Below, piece by piece: positions 56,118 through 64,000 of a stretch of 64,000 nt of DNA (within the stretch, counting starts at the first letter, position 1; each line of letters begins with the position of its first letter). A program made the position numbers and the translations under genes. The notes beneath the pieces were generated by a model that saw only the letters and a program-made list of their open reading frames with translations, searched no databases and was not told the origin of the DNA. Origin of the DNA: Alphaproteobacteria bacterium (GTDB taxonomy: Bacteria; Pseudomonadota; Alphaproteobacteria; Micavibrionales; UBA2020); assembly GCA_025934695.1 (NCBI GenBank), contig JAICWS010000003.1, forward strand, positions 372,001 through 436,000, in the 5' to 3' direction.

Positions 56118-58706
56118 TTAGCCTTTTTTGATGTTCGGCCAGGTGACTTTCGGCTTGTTGTCGTATTTCAGGCCGTTGTCGTTGGCTTCATGGCCGCGGC
56201 GGCAGACCTTGTTGAAGACATTCTTCACCGGGTTGACGAACACGCGGGCGAAGAGCCCGGGCTTGTCCGCCTCTTCGCGGATAGTTTGCGCGCGCTTGAA
56301 GTCTTTGAGCGCGGGCTCACGCAGGGGCTTGCCCTTGTTGACCATGTGCGAGATGCGGGCCGCCGTGCGAGGATCGTGGACGAGCTTCATGAAGTTTTCA
56401 TGCTCGAGCGCGCGCAGGTAATCCTGGCTGACCACCACGCCGGGGCCGGCCTTGTCGCCGCCCGACATGACGGTTGCGATCTTGTCGAGGACCACGACGT
56501 CATAGGGCGTTGCAGCACCTTTGAGATAGTTGCCGTCGACCGCCATGCTGATCGCCGCCTTGCCCGAGGGGCCGGGCAGCTGCATCTCGAAGGGGACTTC
56601 AGGCTTGAAGTCCTTGACCATCTCGAGCGCCTTTTTCTTGGCGTCGGAGAGCAGGCGCGACTTGTTCATGGTGATGCCGTCAGTCTCGCGCAGATACATG
56701 AGGTCCTTGGCTTCGAAGGCGGAGAGAGAGACTTTCGCCATCGAGATCGTCTCGAACGCGGTACCGACCGCCGGCATGGGTCCATGCGGCAGGCGCTTGT
56801 TCTGCTTGGCACGCGAGAGGAGCTCGGTCGTGCCGCCCCAGGCGGGCAGCAGGCCGACGCCCATTTCAACCAAGCCTGCATAAAGCTCGGCATGCGCCTG
56901 GACGTGGTTCGAGTGCATGAGGATCTCGCAGCCGCCGCCGAGCGCCATGCCCGAGGGTGCCGCCACGACCGGGAACTTCGCGTACTTCAGGCGCTTGTAG
57001 GCGTCCTGGCCCGATTTGACGAGCTTGTCGACGATCCAGTACTGCTTGGCCTTGATCGCGAGTTCGGCGAGCTTCAGGTTCGCGCCGACCGAGAAGTTGT
57101 CGGCCTCGTTGTGGATGACGAGCGCCTTGAACGTCTGGCCGTCGCGGCCTTTCGCCTTGCCGCTTTCGATCAGGTCGCAGGCCTTGTGGACCATCTTCAT
57201 GGTCGAACTATCCAGCGCGTTCATCGGCGAGATGAACTCGAGGCAGAGCACGCCGTCGCCCGCATCCCACAAAGCGGCGCCGAGCTGGCCCACGCCGGGG
57301 ATCGCGCGGCTTTTCGCCACGAGGTTTTTCTTGTCGCGCTTGATGTCGGAGAGCAGCAGCACGCCGTCGGGACGCTTGACCTCGGTATAGTTGCCGTCCG
57401 CGCCCATCTGCTGGAGCTTGTTGTTCTCGACCTTGTAGAAGGATTTGCCGGCCGCTTTTTCGAGCAGCGCGGGCACTTTTTCGCCCTCTTTCTTCAGGCG
57501 GTCGATGACGTAATCGACGCCCAGCTTGTCGAGCATTTCGAAGGGGCCGTATTTCCAGTTGTAGCCGAGCTTCATGGCCTGGTCGACCGAGTTGATGTCG
57601 GCCGCGATGCTGTGCGCGTGTTCGGCGGCATAGCACAGGGTCTGTTTCAGCACGGCCCAGGCGTAATCGCCGCCCTTGTCGTGGGTTTCGACGAGCGCCT
57701 TGAGGCCATCCTTGCCGGCTTTCTTGGCGTTCGCCGCGGCCTGCATCTTGGCCTTTTGCTTGGGATGCAGTTCGCCGGTGTGCAGGTCGACCGCGAGGTC
57801 GTTCTTGTTCTCGTCGCGGCGATAGAAGCCGCCCTTGGGCGATTTGCGGCCGATGAAGCCGTCCTGGATCATTTTGGAGATGACCGGGATATCGCGCGCG
57901 ATCTTGACATAGCCGTCGTCTGCGGGGAGCGCGCCGGTCAGGCTCTTGGAAATATGCGGCATGAGGTCGAGGCCGACGAGGTCGACGAGGCCGAAGATGC
58001 CGGTTTTCGGGATGCCCATGGGCGCGCCGACGATAGCGTCCGCTTCCTCGATCGACAGCTTGCGATCATATGCTTCGTTGATCGAGGCCTGGATCCAGAA
58101 GGTGCCGATGCGGTTGGCGATGAAGCCGGGGGTGTCTTTGCAGACGACGACGCCCTTGCCGAGCTTTTCGTCCATGAAGTTGGTGACTTCCTTCACCGTC
58201 TCCGGGCTGTTGTGCGGGCTGGTGATCAGCTCCAGCAGCTGCATGTAGCGCGGCGGGTTGAAGAAGTGGGTGATGACGAAGTCTTTTTTGAACTGTTCGG
58301 ACTGGTCGGCGATCAGGTTGTCGAGCGGGATCGTCGAGGTGTTGGAGGCGACGATGGAGCCCGGCTTGCGGTTCGCGTCGATCTTCTTGAAGATATCGGA
58401 TTTCACCTTCGGGTCTTCGAACACGGCCTCGATGATGATGTCGCATTCCTTGAGGCGGCCGAGATCGTCCTCGGTGTTGCCGGCGCGCACTTTTTTCGCG
58501 TTGCGCTTGGACATGAAAGCCTGCTGCTGGCCTTTCATGTTGACCATTTTATCGATGGCGCCCTGCGAGATCGCACTGCGGTTGCCGGGGTTCTTGGGGT
58601 CGACGCGGTCGAGAAGCTCGACCTCGTAGCCGGCGTTGGCGAGATGCGCGGCGATGCCCGCTCCCATCACGCCCGCGCCGATCACTGCTGCTTTTTTGAT
58701 AGCCAT
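56118..58706 (-). CDS. fadN: 3-hydroxyacyl-CoA dehydrogenase/enoyl-CoA hydratase (FadN-type)
   Basis: 862 aa with AGAGGAATACCGAC before the ATG. Domain order is dehydrogenase first: Rossmann G-A-G-V-M-G-A-G-I at residues 10-18, catalytic His/Glu region (ITHFFNPPRYMQLLE), C-terminal dehydrogenase domain to about 380, then a crotonase-fold domain with G-M-A-L-G-G-G-C-E-I-L-M-H-S (oxyanion hole) in the last third. E. coli FadB has the reverse order, so this is the FadN type. Catalyses two beta-oxidation steps. fadA lies 23 nt upstream, giving the classical pair. Confidence 0.92.
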   Translation of the reverse strand: MAIKKAAVIGAGVMGAGIAAHLANAGYEVELLDRVDPKNPGNRSAISQGAIDKMVNMKGQQQAFMSKRNAKKVRAGNTEDDLGRLKECDIIIEAVFEDPKVKSDIFKKIDANRKPGSIVASNTSTIPLDNLIADQSEQFKKDFVITHFFNPPRYMQLLELITSPHNSPETVKEVTNFMDEKLGKGVVVCKDTPGFIANRIGTFWIQASINEAYDRKLSIEEADAIVGAPMGIPKTGIFGLVDLVGLDLMPHISKSLTGALPADDGYVKIARDIPVISKMIQDGFIGRKSPKGGFYRRDENKNDLAVDLHTGELHPKQKAKMQAAANAKKAGKDGLKALVETHDKGGDYAWAVLKQTLCYAAEHAHSIAADINSVDQAMKLGYNWKYGPFEMLDKLGVDYVIDRLKKEGEKVPALLEKAAGKSFYKVENNKLQQMGADGNYTEVKRPDGVLLLSDIKRDKKNLVAKSRAIPGVGQLGAALWDAGDGVLCLEFISPMNALDSSTMKMVHKACDLIESGKAKGRDGQTFKALVIHNEADNFSVGANLKLAELAIKAKQYWIVDKLVKSGQDAYKRLKYAKFPVVAAPSGMALGGGCEILMHSNHVQAHAELYAGLVEMGVGLLPAWGGTTELLSRAKQNKRLPHGPMPAVGTAFETISMAKVSLSAFEAKDLMYLRETDGITMNKSRLLSDAKKKALEMVKDFKPEVPFEMQLPGPSGKAAISMAVDGNYLKGAATPYDVVVLDKIATVMSGGDKAGPGVVVSQDYLRALEHENFMKLVHDPRTAARISHMVNKGKPLREPALKDFKRAQTIREEADKPGLFARVFVNPVKNVFNKVCRRGHEANDNGLKYDNKPKVTWPNIKKG

Positions 58707-58729
58707 GTCGGTATTCCTCTAAATAAAAG

Positions 58730-59905
58730 TCAGGGTTTCGGGGCGGCGGGCGTGTATTTCTTCAGCACCGTCGTGATGCCTTGGCCCGCGCCGATGCACT
58801 GGGTCGAGATGGCGTAATCGCCGTCCTTGCCCTCATCATGCAGCAGCTGCGCGGCCTTGCCGGTGATGCGGGCGCCGGTGGCGCCCAAAGGATGGCCGAG
58901 TGCGATCGCGCCGCCGTGGACGTTCAGCTTTTCATCCGGGATGCCGAGTTCTTTTTGGCAAGCGACGGACTGCGAGGCGAATGCTTCGTTCATTTCGACA
59001 AAGGCGACGTTATCCATGGTGATGCCGGCCTTGGCCATCGCCTTTTTCGTGGCGGGGATGGGGCCGAGGCCCATGATGGTGGGGTCGAGACCGGTGACCG
59101 CGAAGGATTTTACTTCCGCCAGGATTTCGAGCTTGTTCTTGAGCGCGAATTCTTCCGAGCAGACCAGCACCGCCGTGGCGCCGTCGGTGACGGGCGAGGA
59201 GGTCGCGGCGGTGACCGTGCCGTCGGCTTTGAAGGCGGGCTTGAGTTTCTTGAGGCCATCCGCGCTCGAATCGGGGCGGATGCAGCCGTCTTCCGTCACC
59301 ATTTTGCCCTTGGGCGTCTTGATGGCGATGATTTCGGCGTCATATTTGCCGGCTTTTTTCGCGGCTGCGGCCTTGAACTGCGATTTCAGCGAGAAGGCTT
59401 CCTGCTCTTCGCGGGAGACTTCTTTCTTCGCGGCCACGTTTTCGGCGGTTTCGCCCATGCCCATGTAGGCGCCGGGCGAGGATTTATAGAGCGCAGGGTT
59501 GGGTGCCGGGTTGAAGCCGCCCATCGGCACGCGCGTCATGGATTCGACGCCCGCGCAGATGACCGCGTCCTGCATGCCCATCGAGATGGCGCCGGCGGCG
59601 TCATGGATGGCTTGCATGGAAGAACCACAGAAGCGGTTGATGGTAACGCCGCCGATGTCTTCGGGTAGGCCGGCCTGCAGAACGACAAGGCGCGCCATGT
59701 TGAGGCCCTGCTCGCCTTCCGGCATCGCGCAGCCGAGTTTCAGATCGTCGATTTTATGCGGATCGACGCCGGTTTTTTTGATGAGGCCCTGGACCGTCTG
59801 CGCAACCATGTCGTCGGGGCGCACGTCGGCAAGTTCGCCTTTGACAGCCGGGGTGAAGGGGGAGCGCACATAGCCTGCGATAACAACCTTTTTCGATTCA
59901 GTCAT
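58730..59905 (-). CDS. fadA: Acetyl-CoA acyltransferase (thiolase)
   Basis: 391 aa. Nucleophile Cys93 in N-R-F-C-G-S-S-M-Q-A-I, the V-E-M-N-E-A-F-A-S segment, G-G-A-I-A-L-G-H-P-L-G-A-T-G-A with catalytic His, and Q-C-I-G-A-G-Q-G with the second Cys. The C-I-G-A-G-Q-G replaces the usual C-I-G-G-G, a minor change. Cleaves 3-ketoacyl-CoA in beta-oxidation together with fadN. Confidence 0.95.
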   Translation of the reverse strand: MTESKKVVIAGYVRSPFTPAVKGELADVRPDDMVAQTVQGLIKKTGVDPHKIDDLKLGCAMPEGEQGLNMARLVVLQAGLPEDIGGVTINRFCGSSMQAIHDAAGAISMGMQDAVICAGVESMTRVPMGGFNPAPNPALYKSSPGAYMGMGETAENVAAKKEVSREEQEAFSLKSQFKAAAAKKAGKYDAEIIAIKTPKGKMVTEDGCIRPDSSADGLKKLKPAFKADGTVTAATSSPVTDGATAVLVCSEEFALKNKLEILAEVKSFAVTGLDPTIMGLGPIPATKKAMAKAGITMDNVAFVEMNEAFASQSVACQKELGIPDEKLNVHGGAIALGHPLGATGARITGKAAQLLHDEGKDGDYAISTQCIGAGQGITTVLKKYTPAAPKP

Positions 59906-60077
59906 GACTTGTCCTCGAGCCTCTCGTAAAAGTTAAACCTTTGCAGCACACCCTCACGCGCTCCGCCGGAATTGATTCTCCCGCCGTGCGCATGGTCGAC
60001 CGTCTTTTTTATGTTGCCCGAGTATGAAGCATCGAAACCCTTGGGTAAAGTTGGAAAATTGATTTTGTGAAAAATCA

Positions 60078-60104
60078 GGAAACCCGCCAATGACGCGGGT
60101 TTCC
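60078..60104 (-). terminator. Terminator of terC
   Basis: 10-bp stem GGAAACCCGC/GCGGGTTTCC with a 7-nt loop, followed on the minus strand by TGATTTTTC. The surrounding gap 59906-60157 contains a 72-codon frame (59902-60120) that overlaps this hairpin and is not credible. Confidence 0.75.
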
Positions 60105-60157
60105 GGCGTTCTATTTTCATATCCGCAAAACAAACTTGCGGGGATTATGGATAGTTT

Positions 60158-61291
60158 TTAGTCGCGCCGGCGCCTGGGCTGTTTCTTCGGCGCGGATGCG
60201 GGCTTTTTGCGCCAGGACAGGAGCGAGGGGAAGGCCGAAAACTTGCCGACCGACACGTCCGCGCCTTTTGTCCCGTCCGCGGCATCGCCGTCCTGCGCCG
60301 TTTTATGGAGCGAGAAAAGCGCGCCCGCGATCAGCGTCGACAGCGTAATCGCCAGCGACACGGCCGGCGAGATATGGAGCGCGTAATGGCCGATGGTCTC
60401 GCCCAAGGACTTGTCGAAGTGCCCCGCGACCGCACTCGCGAAGACCATGCCCTTGTCGGCCAGCACCTTGAGGCCGATGAAAATGAGCACGAGGGACAGC
60501 GCGTATTTGAGGTACTGGAACCGGTCCAGCATGGCTGAAAGCGTGAAATAGAGCGCGCGCAGGCCCATGATCGCGAACAGGTTCGAGGTATAGACGAGGA
60601 ACGTGTCCTGCGTGATGGCGAGGATGGCCGGGATACTGTCGACCGCGAAGATGATGTCGACCACCTCGACCACGCAGAGCGCGATCATGAGCGGCGTGAA
60701 GTAAGTGACCATCTTGTGGGTCTTGGGGCTTTTCTTTTTGATCGTGAAGTTGCCGCCATGCAGTTCGCGCGTGACGCGCATGCGCTTTTCGAAGAATTTG
60801 ACGATCGCGTTGTCGCTGATGTCATGCTCCTCGTCCTCGTCCATGAAGAGCATTTTGACGCCCGTGAAGACGAGGAAGGCGGCGAAGAGCAGCAGCACCC
60901 ACTGGAAATGCGAGATGACCGTGATGCCGAGGCCGATCATGGCCGCGCGCAGCACGATGACGCCGAAGATGCCCCAGAACAGCACGCGGTGCTGGAAGTT
61001 CTTGGGCACGACGAAATAGTTGAGCACGAGCGAGATGACGAAGATATTGTCCATCGAGAGCGACTGCTCGACGAGGTAGCCCGTCACGAACAGGCCCGCG
61101 GACTCGGAGCTTTCGACCCACCACAGCCAGAAGCCGAAGAGGATGGCCACGATGCAATAGAGCACGCTGAGCTCGATGCTCTCGCGGATTTTCACGACAT
61201 GGTCGCGGCGATTGAGGATGGCGAGATCGAAGACGAGCACGCTCAGGAAGACGGCGAAAAACGCCCCCCACATCCAGACCGGTCTTTCCAT
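60158..61291 (-). CDS. terC: TerC/Alx family integral membrane protein
   Basis: 377 aa. Membrane helices throughout (about 8 or 9); signature Y-L-V-E-Q-S-L-S-M-D-N-I-F-V and V-V-D-I-I-F-A-V-D-S-I-P-A, the paired acidic motifs that bind the transported metal, probably Mn2+ as in Alx/MntP-like exporters. Basic C-terminal tail after residue 335. A GGGGGCAAG site precedes the ATG. The gene at 61331 follows on the same strand upstream. Confidence 0.9.
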   Translation of the reverse strand: MERPVWMWGAFFAVFLSVLVFDLAILNRRDHVVKIRESIELSVLYCIVAILFGFWLWWVESSESAGLFVTGYLVEQSLSMDNIFVISLVLNYFVVPKNFQHRVLFWGIFGVIVLRAAMIGLGITVISHFQWVLLLFAAFLVFTGVKMLFMDEDEEHDISDNAIVKFFEKRMRVTRELHGGNFTIKKKSPKTHKMVTYFTPLMIALCVVEVVDIIFAVDSIPAILAITQDTFLVYTSNLFAIMGLRALYFTLSAMLDRFQYLKYALSLVLIFIGLKVLADKGMVFASAVAGHFDKSLGETIGHYALHISPAVSLAITLSTLIAGALFSLHKTAQDGDAADGTKGADVSVGKFSAFPSLLSWRKKPASAPKKQPRRRRD

Positions 61292-61330
61292 TTAAGGCTT
61301 GCCCCCTTTAAATGCGTCAGACCTTTGCGA

Positions 61331-61846
61331 TCATTTGGACATGACGTCCATCGTCTGGCTGATGAGCGGCCAGAAGAAATCGCGCAGGAAGAAAAATGCG
61401 AAGAATGATCCCACGGTGACGCCCCAGAAGGCAAGGAAAGGGTTCATATTCGGCTTGTCGATGGCCCGGATCCATAACAGGGTGCAGAGCGGCATGACAC
61501 CGCCCGCCAGGAAAAAGAGCAGGCCGCGCAGGGCCGGGACGATGAGGTAATCCTCATCCGCATTGCCGGTGATGTCGGGCACGCCGCCCTCGAACAGGTG
61601 GTCGATGCCGGCCATGCCGGTATGCAGGCCGGGGCCGCTGTTCTTCCATATGCCGACCTGCAGCAGGTACGCGAGGCCCACGCCCAGCGCGTATATAAGG
61701 ACGACGGTCGCGATCCAGGGCTTTTTGCCCTCGCCCTTGGTTTCGATATGGTCGGACAAGCGGCCAGACTTGAGCATCTTGGCCTTCATGATCTTTTCTT
61801 TCGCGCCGACAAGCTTCTGCTTGTCCTTGCCGCCCATTCCAAACAT
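61331..61846 (-). CDS. Membrane protein of unknown function
   Basis: 171 aa from the ATG at 61846 (AAGGGGGAATTCATA before it); a frame extending to 61897 has no ribosome site. A charged cytoplasmic N-terminus, then four hydrophobic segments (about 45-65, 102-120, 128-145, 150-165). No recognised family. 39 nt upstream of terC, same strand, so the two are probably cotranscribed. Confidence 0.55.
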   Translation of the reverse strand: MFGMGGKDKQKLVGAKEKIMKAKMLKSGRLSDHIETKGEGKKPWIATVVLIYALGVGLAYLLQVGIWKNSGPGLHTGMAGIDHLFEGGVPDITGNADEDYLIVPALRGLLFFLAGGVMPLCTLLWIRAIDKPNMNPFLAFWGVTVGSFFAFFFLRDFFWPLISQTMDVMSK

Positions 61847-62026
61847 TATGAATTCCCCCTTGAGGCAGTCGCGTTCCGCAAAAAATAGTGTAACCAAGCC
61901 CCTTTGGATTGAGAAGGAAAAAGCTCGGACATTATAGAAAGCTAGTCCTGCGGCTTTTCAAAAAAAGGGTTCGTCGCGGAGCGCATCAATCCCCATCGCC
62001 GTTTTACCAAAATAAGGTATTGGGCG

Positions 62027-62066
62027 CTGCGCGCCCGAAGAAAGTTTCGGAACTTCGGATCTTCGG
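62027..62066. repeat. CCGAAG-word palindrome
   Basis: CCCGAAGAAAG, TTCGGAACTTCGG and ATCTTCGGGTA words form overlapping small hairpins, resembling the outermost layer of the element at 50672. It lies in the 245-bp gap between the two minus-strand genes and could terminate the gene at 63459. Confidence 0.6.
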
Positions 62067-62091
62067 GTAAAAACTCTTTAACCGGAAATTC

Positions 62092-63459
62092 TTACGCCTT
62101 GAAGATATTGTCGCGCGATTTGGCCTTGGACAGGGCATTGCGCGTGTCGATGACGAGCCTGGCGTGCTGCGCCACCATGCCATAATCCACATTGTCGTGG
62201 TCGGTGACGACGATGACCGCGTCCTGCGCGCGCAAGGTCTTGGGGTTGAGCGGCTGCGACGAGAGGCCGGCGAAGGCCATATGCTCATGCACCGCGGGAA
62301 TGACATTGACGAACGGATCATGGAAGGTCACCTCGGCGCGGCGCTCTTTCAGCAGCTCCATGATCGCGAAAGCGGGGCTTTCGCGGATGTCGGCGACATT
62401 CTTCTTGTAGGCCATGCCGAGCAGCAGGACCTTCGCGCCATTCAGCGGCCGCGCGAAGCGGGCGTTGAGCGCCTGCGCCGTCCGCTCGACGACGAAACGC
62501 GGCATATAGACGTTGATTTCGCCCGCGAGCTCGATGAATTTCGTCGGCACGCCGAATTCGCGCGCCTTCCACGTCAGGTAGAAGGGATCGATCGGGATGC
62601 AGTGGCCCCCCAGCCCCGGGCCCGGATAGAAGGGCATATAGCCGAAGGGCTTGGTCTTCGCGGCCTCGATGACTTCCCAGATGTCGATGCCCATCGCGTC
62701 GTAGATGACTTTTAATTCGTTGACGAGCGCGATATTGACGGAGCGGAAAATATTCTCGGTGAGCTTCACCGCTTCCGCCGCTTCCGGCGAGGAAACCGCA
62801 ACTGTTTTAACGAGAAACTGATCATACATCGTCTGCGCGAGCTTCAGCGCATCTTCGCCGTCGCCGCCGATGACCTTGGGAATGATCGCGGTATGGTATT
62901 TCGCATTGCCCGGATCTTCGCGCTCCGGCGAGAAAGCGATGAAGAAATCGATGCCGCTTTTGAGGCCCGAAGCTTCCTCGAGGATCGGGCGCATGACATC
63001 CCGCGTCGTGCCGGGATAGGTCGTCGATTCCAGCACAATGACCTGCCCGCGCTTGAGGTGCCGCGCGACCGTCTCCGATGTCTTGACGATATAGGTCATG
63101 TCGGGTTCGCGGTTGCGGTTGAGCGGCGTGGGCACGCAGAGCAGGATCGCGTCGACCTCTGCAAGACGCTTGAAATCCGAGGTCGGGTGGAACTTGCCGC
63201 CGCGCACGAATTCCGAGACCTTGTCGTTGTGGATGTTGCCGATATACGACTGGCCCTTTTTCAGCATCTGGATCTTGGGCTGGTCGATATCGAAGCCGAT
63301 AGCCTGGAAGCCGGCGGCGCAAATCGCGCAGGCGAGCGGCAGGCCGACATAGCCCAAGCCGATCACGCCGATCTTCGCCTTGCGCGTTTCGAACTTGCGC
63401 AGCAGCGCGGCCACATCGACCGGCGCGGTTTTGACGGACTTCAGTTTGCGGACGGCCAT
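62092..63459 (-). CDS. wbpA: Nucleotide-sugar dehydrogenase (UDP-GlcNAc 6-dehydrogenase-like)
   Basis: 455 aa from the ATG at 63459 with AAGGGAAAGGCC upstream. NAD Rossmann motif G-L-G-Y-V-G-L-P near residue 36, S-P-E-R-E-D-P-G-N-A, and the catalytic Cys in G-L-G-G-H-C-I-P-I-D. The K-P-F-G-Y-M-P-F-Y-P-G-P-G-L-G-G segment suggests the WbpA/WbpO group that oxidises UDP-GlcNAc or UDP-GalNAc rather than UDP-glucose. It would supply uronic acid for surface polysaccharide. No glycan cluster lies beside it in the window. Confidence 0.82.
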   Translation of the reverse strand: MAVRKLKSVKTAPVDVAALLRKFETRKAKIGVIGLGYVGLPLACAICAAGFQAIGFDIDQPKIQMLKKGQSYIGNIHNDKVSEFVRGGKFHPTSDFKRLAEVDAILLCVPTPLNRNREPDMTYIVKTSETVARHLKRGQVIVLESTTYPGTTRDVMRPILEEASGLKSGIDFFIAFSPEREDPGNAKYHTAIIPKVIGGDGEDALKLAQTMYDQFLVKTVAVSSPEAAEAVKLTENIFRSVNIALVNELKVIYDAMGIDIWEVIEAAKTKPFGYMPFYPGPGLGGHCIPIDPFYLTWKAREFGVPTKFIELAGEINVYMPRFVVERTAQALNARFARPLNGAKVLLLGMAYKKNVADIRESPAFAIMELLKERRAEVTFHDPFVNVIPAVHEHMAFAGLSSQPLNPKTLRAQDAVIVVTDHDNVDYGMVAQHARLVIDTRNALSKAKSRDNIFKA

Positions 63460-63604
63460 GGCCTTTCCCTTCATAAAATACGCGTGATTACTAGCATAGT
63501 GGCCGCATTCAAGTCAAAAAAGCCTGTTATGTGGTTGTTTTGATCGGTAAAGAAATCGGTCAATGGGCATGAATTTAAACGGGTCGGCACGCCCTTTCAC
63601 ATTC

Positions 63605-63628
63605 CCACCCCGGCGAAAGCCGGGGTGG
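63605..63628. repeat. CACCCCGGC hairpin repeat, copy 2
   Basis: 10-bp stem CCACCCCGGC/GCCGGGGTGG with loop GAAA; the same element as at 44253 in the opposite orientation. Close to the end of the lipoprotein gene and may end it. Confidence 0.75.
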
Positions 63629-63636
63629 TAGGGCGT

Positions 63637-64000
63637 CTATTGTTTGGGTATCGGCGCTTTTTCGACTTCCGCGTCGCTGGTCACCGGGGCGGGGGCAGGC
63701 TTCCAGGCGTCGACTTGTTTGTCGATGGCGGCGACCTGTGCGGGCGTCAGGTGAAGGGCGGCGTAGTTCCGGCCCATGTAGGCGCCCTCGGACTCCCGCT
63801 GGTTGGCGTTGGCGGCGAGGCTCAGCCAGAAATAGGCCTGCTGCCAGTCCTGCGGGACGTTTTTGCCGTTGCTGAAGTCGAGACCCAACTGGAACTCGGA
63901 CATGGTATCACCCTGCTGCGCCTGAGCCTGAAGCAATTCCATGGGATCTTTGTCCGACGCCGCCGTTTTCGCGGCGGTATGAGAAGTGCAGCCCGCCGCC
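63637..64000 (-). CDS. Sel1-repeat lipoprotein, N-terminus cut by window edge
   Basis: At least 120 residues. Reading in frame past the ATG at 63942, the first visible codons are A-A-G-C-T-S-H-T, a lipobox with Cys encoded at 63990-63988, so the gene begins outside the window and codes for a lipoprotein. One Sel1 repeat is visible (S-E-F-Q-L-G-L-D-F-S-N-G-K-N-V-P-Q-D, then A-Y-F-W-L-S-L-A-A). Sel1 proteins are scaffolds. The C-terminus is Pro-rich. Confidence 0.72.
   Translation of the reverse strand, partial: AAGCTSHTAAKTAASDKDPMELLQAQAQQGDTMSEFQLGLDFSNGKNVPQDWQQAYFWLSLAANANQRESEGAYMGRNYAALHLTPAQVAAIDKQVDAWKPAPAPVTSDAEVEKAPIPKQ

Noticed and set aside
55938-58817. 959-codon plus-strand frame opposite fadN
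   Set aside because: Anti-sense shadow; the minus strand encodes a complete FadN-type enzyme and the frame is rich in Asp/Val/Arg/His codons typical of reverse GC-rich genes.
59902-60120. 72-codon minus frame between fadA and terC
   Set aside because: It contains the terC terminator hairpin and overlaps the fadA start; no ribosome site.

Overview
The window looks like chromosome of a GC-rich alphaproteobacterium. Three gene orders point there: rnd ... kdsD-lptC-lptA-lptB ... rpoN-hpf-ptsN, aroA ... cmk-rpsA, and a DUF1150 gene next to a small heat-shock gene. The many ankyrin proteins and short dispersed palindromes would suit a lineage near Micavibrionales/Rhodospirillales, but that placement is inference. 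There are two tRNA genes (Leu-CAG, Gly-GCC) and no rRNA, CRISPR array, prophage or transposase.

Layout. 1-8.3 kb: an alanine dehydrogenase start (cut by the edge) divergent from ornithine aminotransferase, a large YfhO-like membrane protein, several small envelope proteins, pmbA, and a receiver/degenerate-GGDEF protein. 8.3-21.6 kb: tRNA-Leu, then the rnd/kdsD/lptCAB/rpoN/hpf/ptsN block that makes the LPS precursor and exports LPS and carries sigma-54-associated regulators; it is broken twice by accessory genes (a low-GC 738-aa exported protein, three ankyrin proteins, one unknown). 21.6-27.6 kb: DUF1150, Hsp20, an IscU-like scaffold, a QG-pentad repeat secreted protein, a CHCC zinc finger, cysS, a cupin and dihydroorotase. 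27.7-36.4 kb: a GGDEF-EAL protein, then aroA/cmk/rpsA with four small genes inserted between aroA and cmk. 36.4-43.4 kb is accessory: a HELGH zincin-like protein, a low-GC restriction-modification pair (nuclease-methylase plus specificity protein), pirin, a fourth ankyrin protein and an ABM-domain protein. 43.4-52.2 kb: a small lipoprotein, a Cys-rich secreted protein, ygjP-like peptidase, leuA, Trm112, a LON-domain protein, a thioredoxin-TPR protein, a ProX-like deacylase, a PP2C-like phosphatase and an M20 amidohydrolase. 52.2-56 kb is accessory: a membrane protein behind a perfect consensus promoter, tRNA-Gly, a two-gene operon encoding a P-loop-less AAA+-like protein and a tail-bearing protein, then a promoter/terminator unit that may be a small RNA. 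56-64 kb: a fadN/fadA beta-oxidation pair, TerC, a nucleotide-sugar dehydrogenase and a Sel1-repeat lipoprotein cut by the edge.

Most interesting signal. Six otherwise unrelated proteins (starting at 12247, 12774, 17784, 18539, 31940 and 54377) end in the same short motif, V-x-[KRG]-P-[LI]-x-[FLV]-[KR], within eight residues of the stop. Three carry ankyrin repeats. Most have a charged helical linker before the tail, four lie in two overlapping pairs, and five sit as insertions in otherwise conserved housekeeping gene blocks. This looks like a shared docking, sorting or secretion tag that I do not recognise. The second strongest signal is the AAA+-like protein at 53638, which keeps Walker-B, sensor and arginine-finger regions but has no P-loop, and is encoded just upstream of a tail-bearing protein.

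The intergenic spaces hold several families of palindromic elements: large nested hairpins built of iterated short words, CCCTCTCCC-type repeats, and CACCCCGGC-GAAA hairpins. Several accessory genes share an extended TTGACATAA(T) -35 element.
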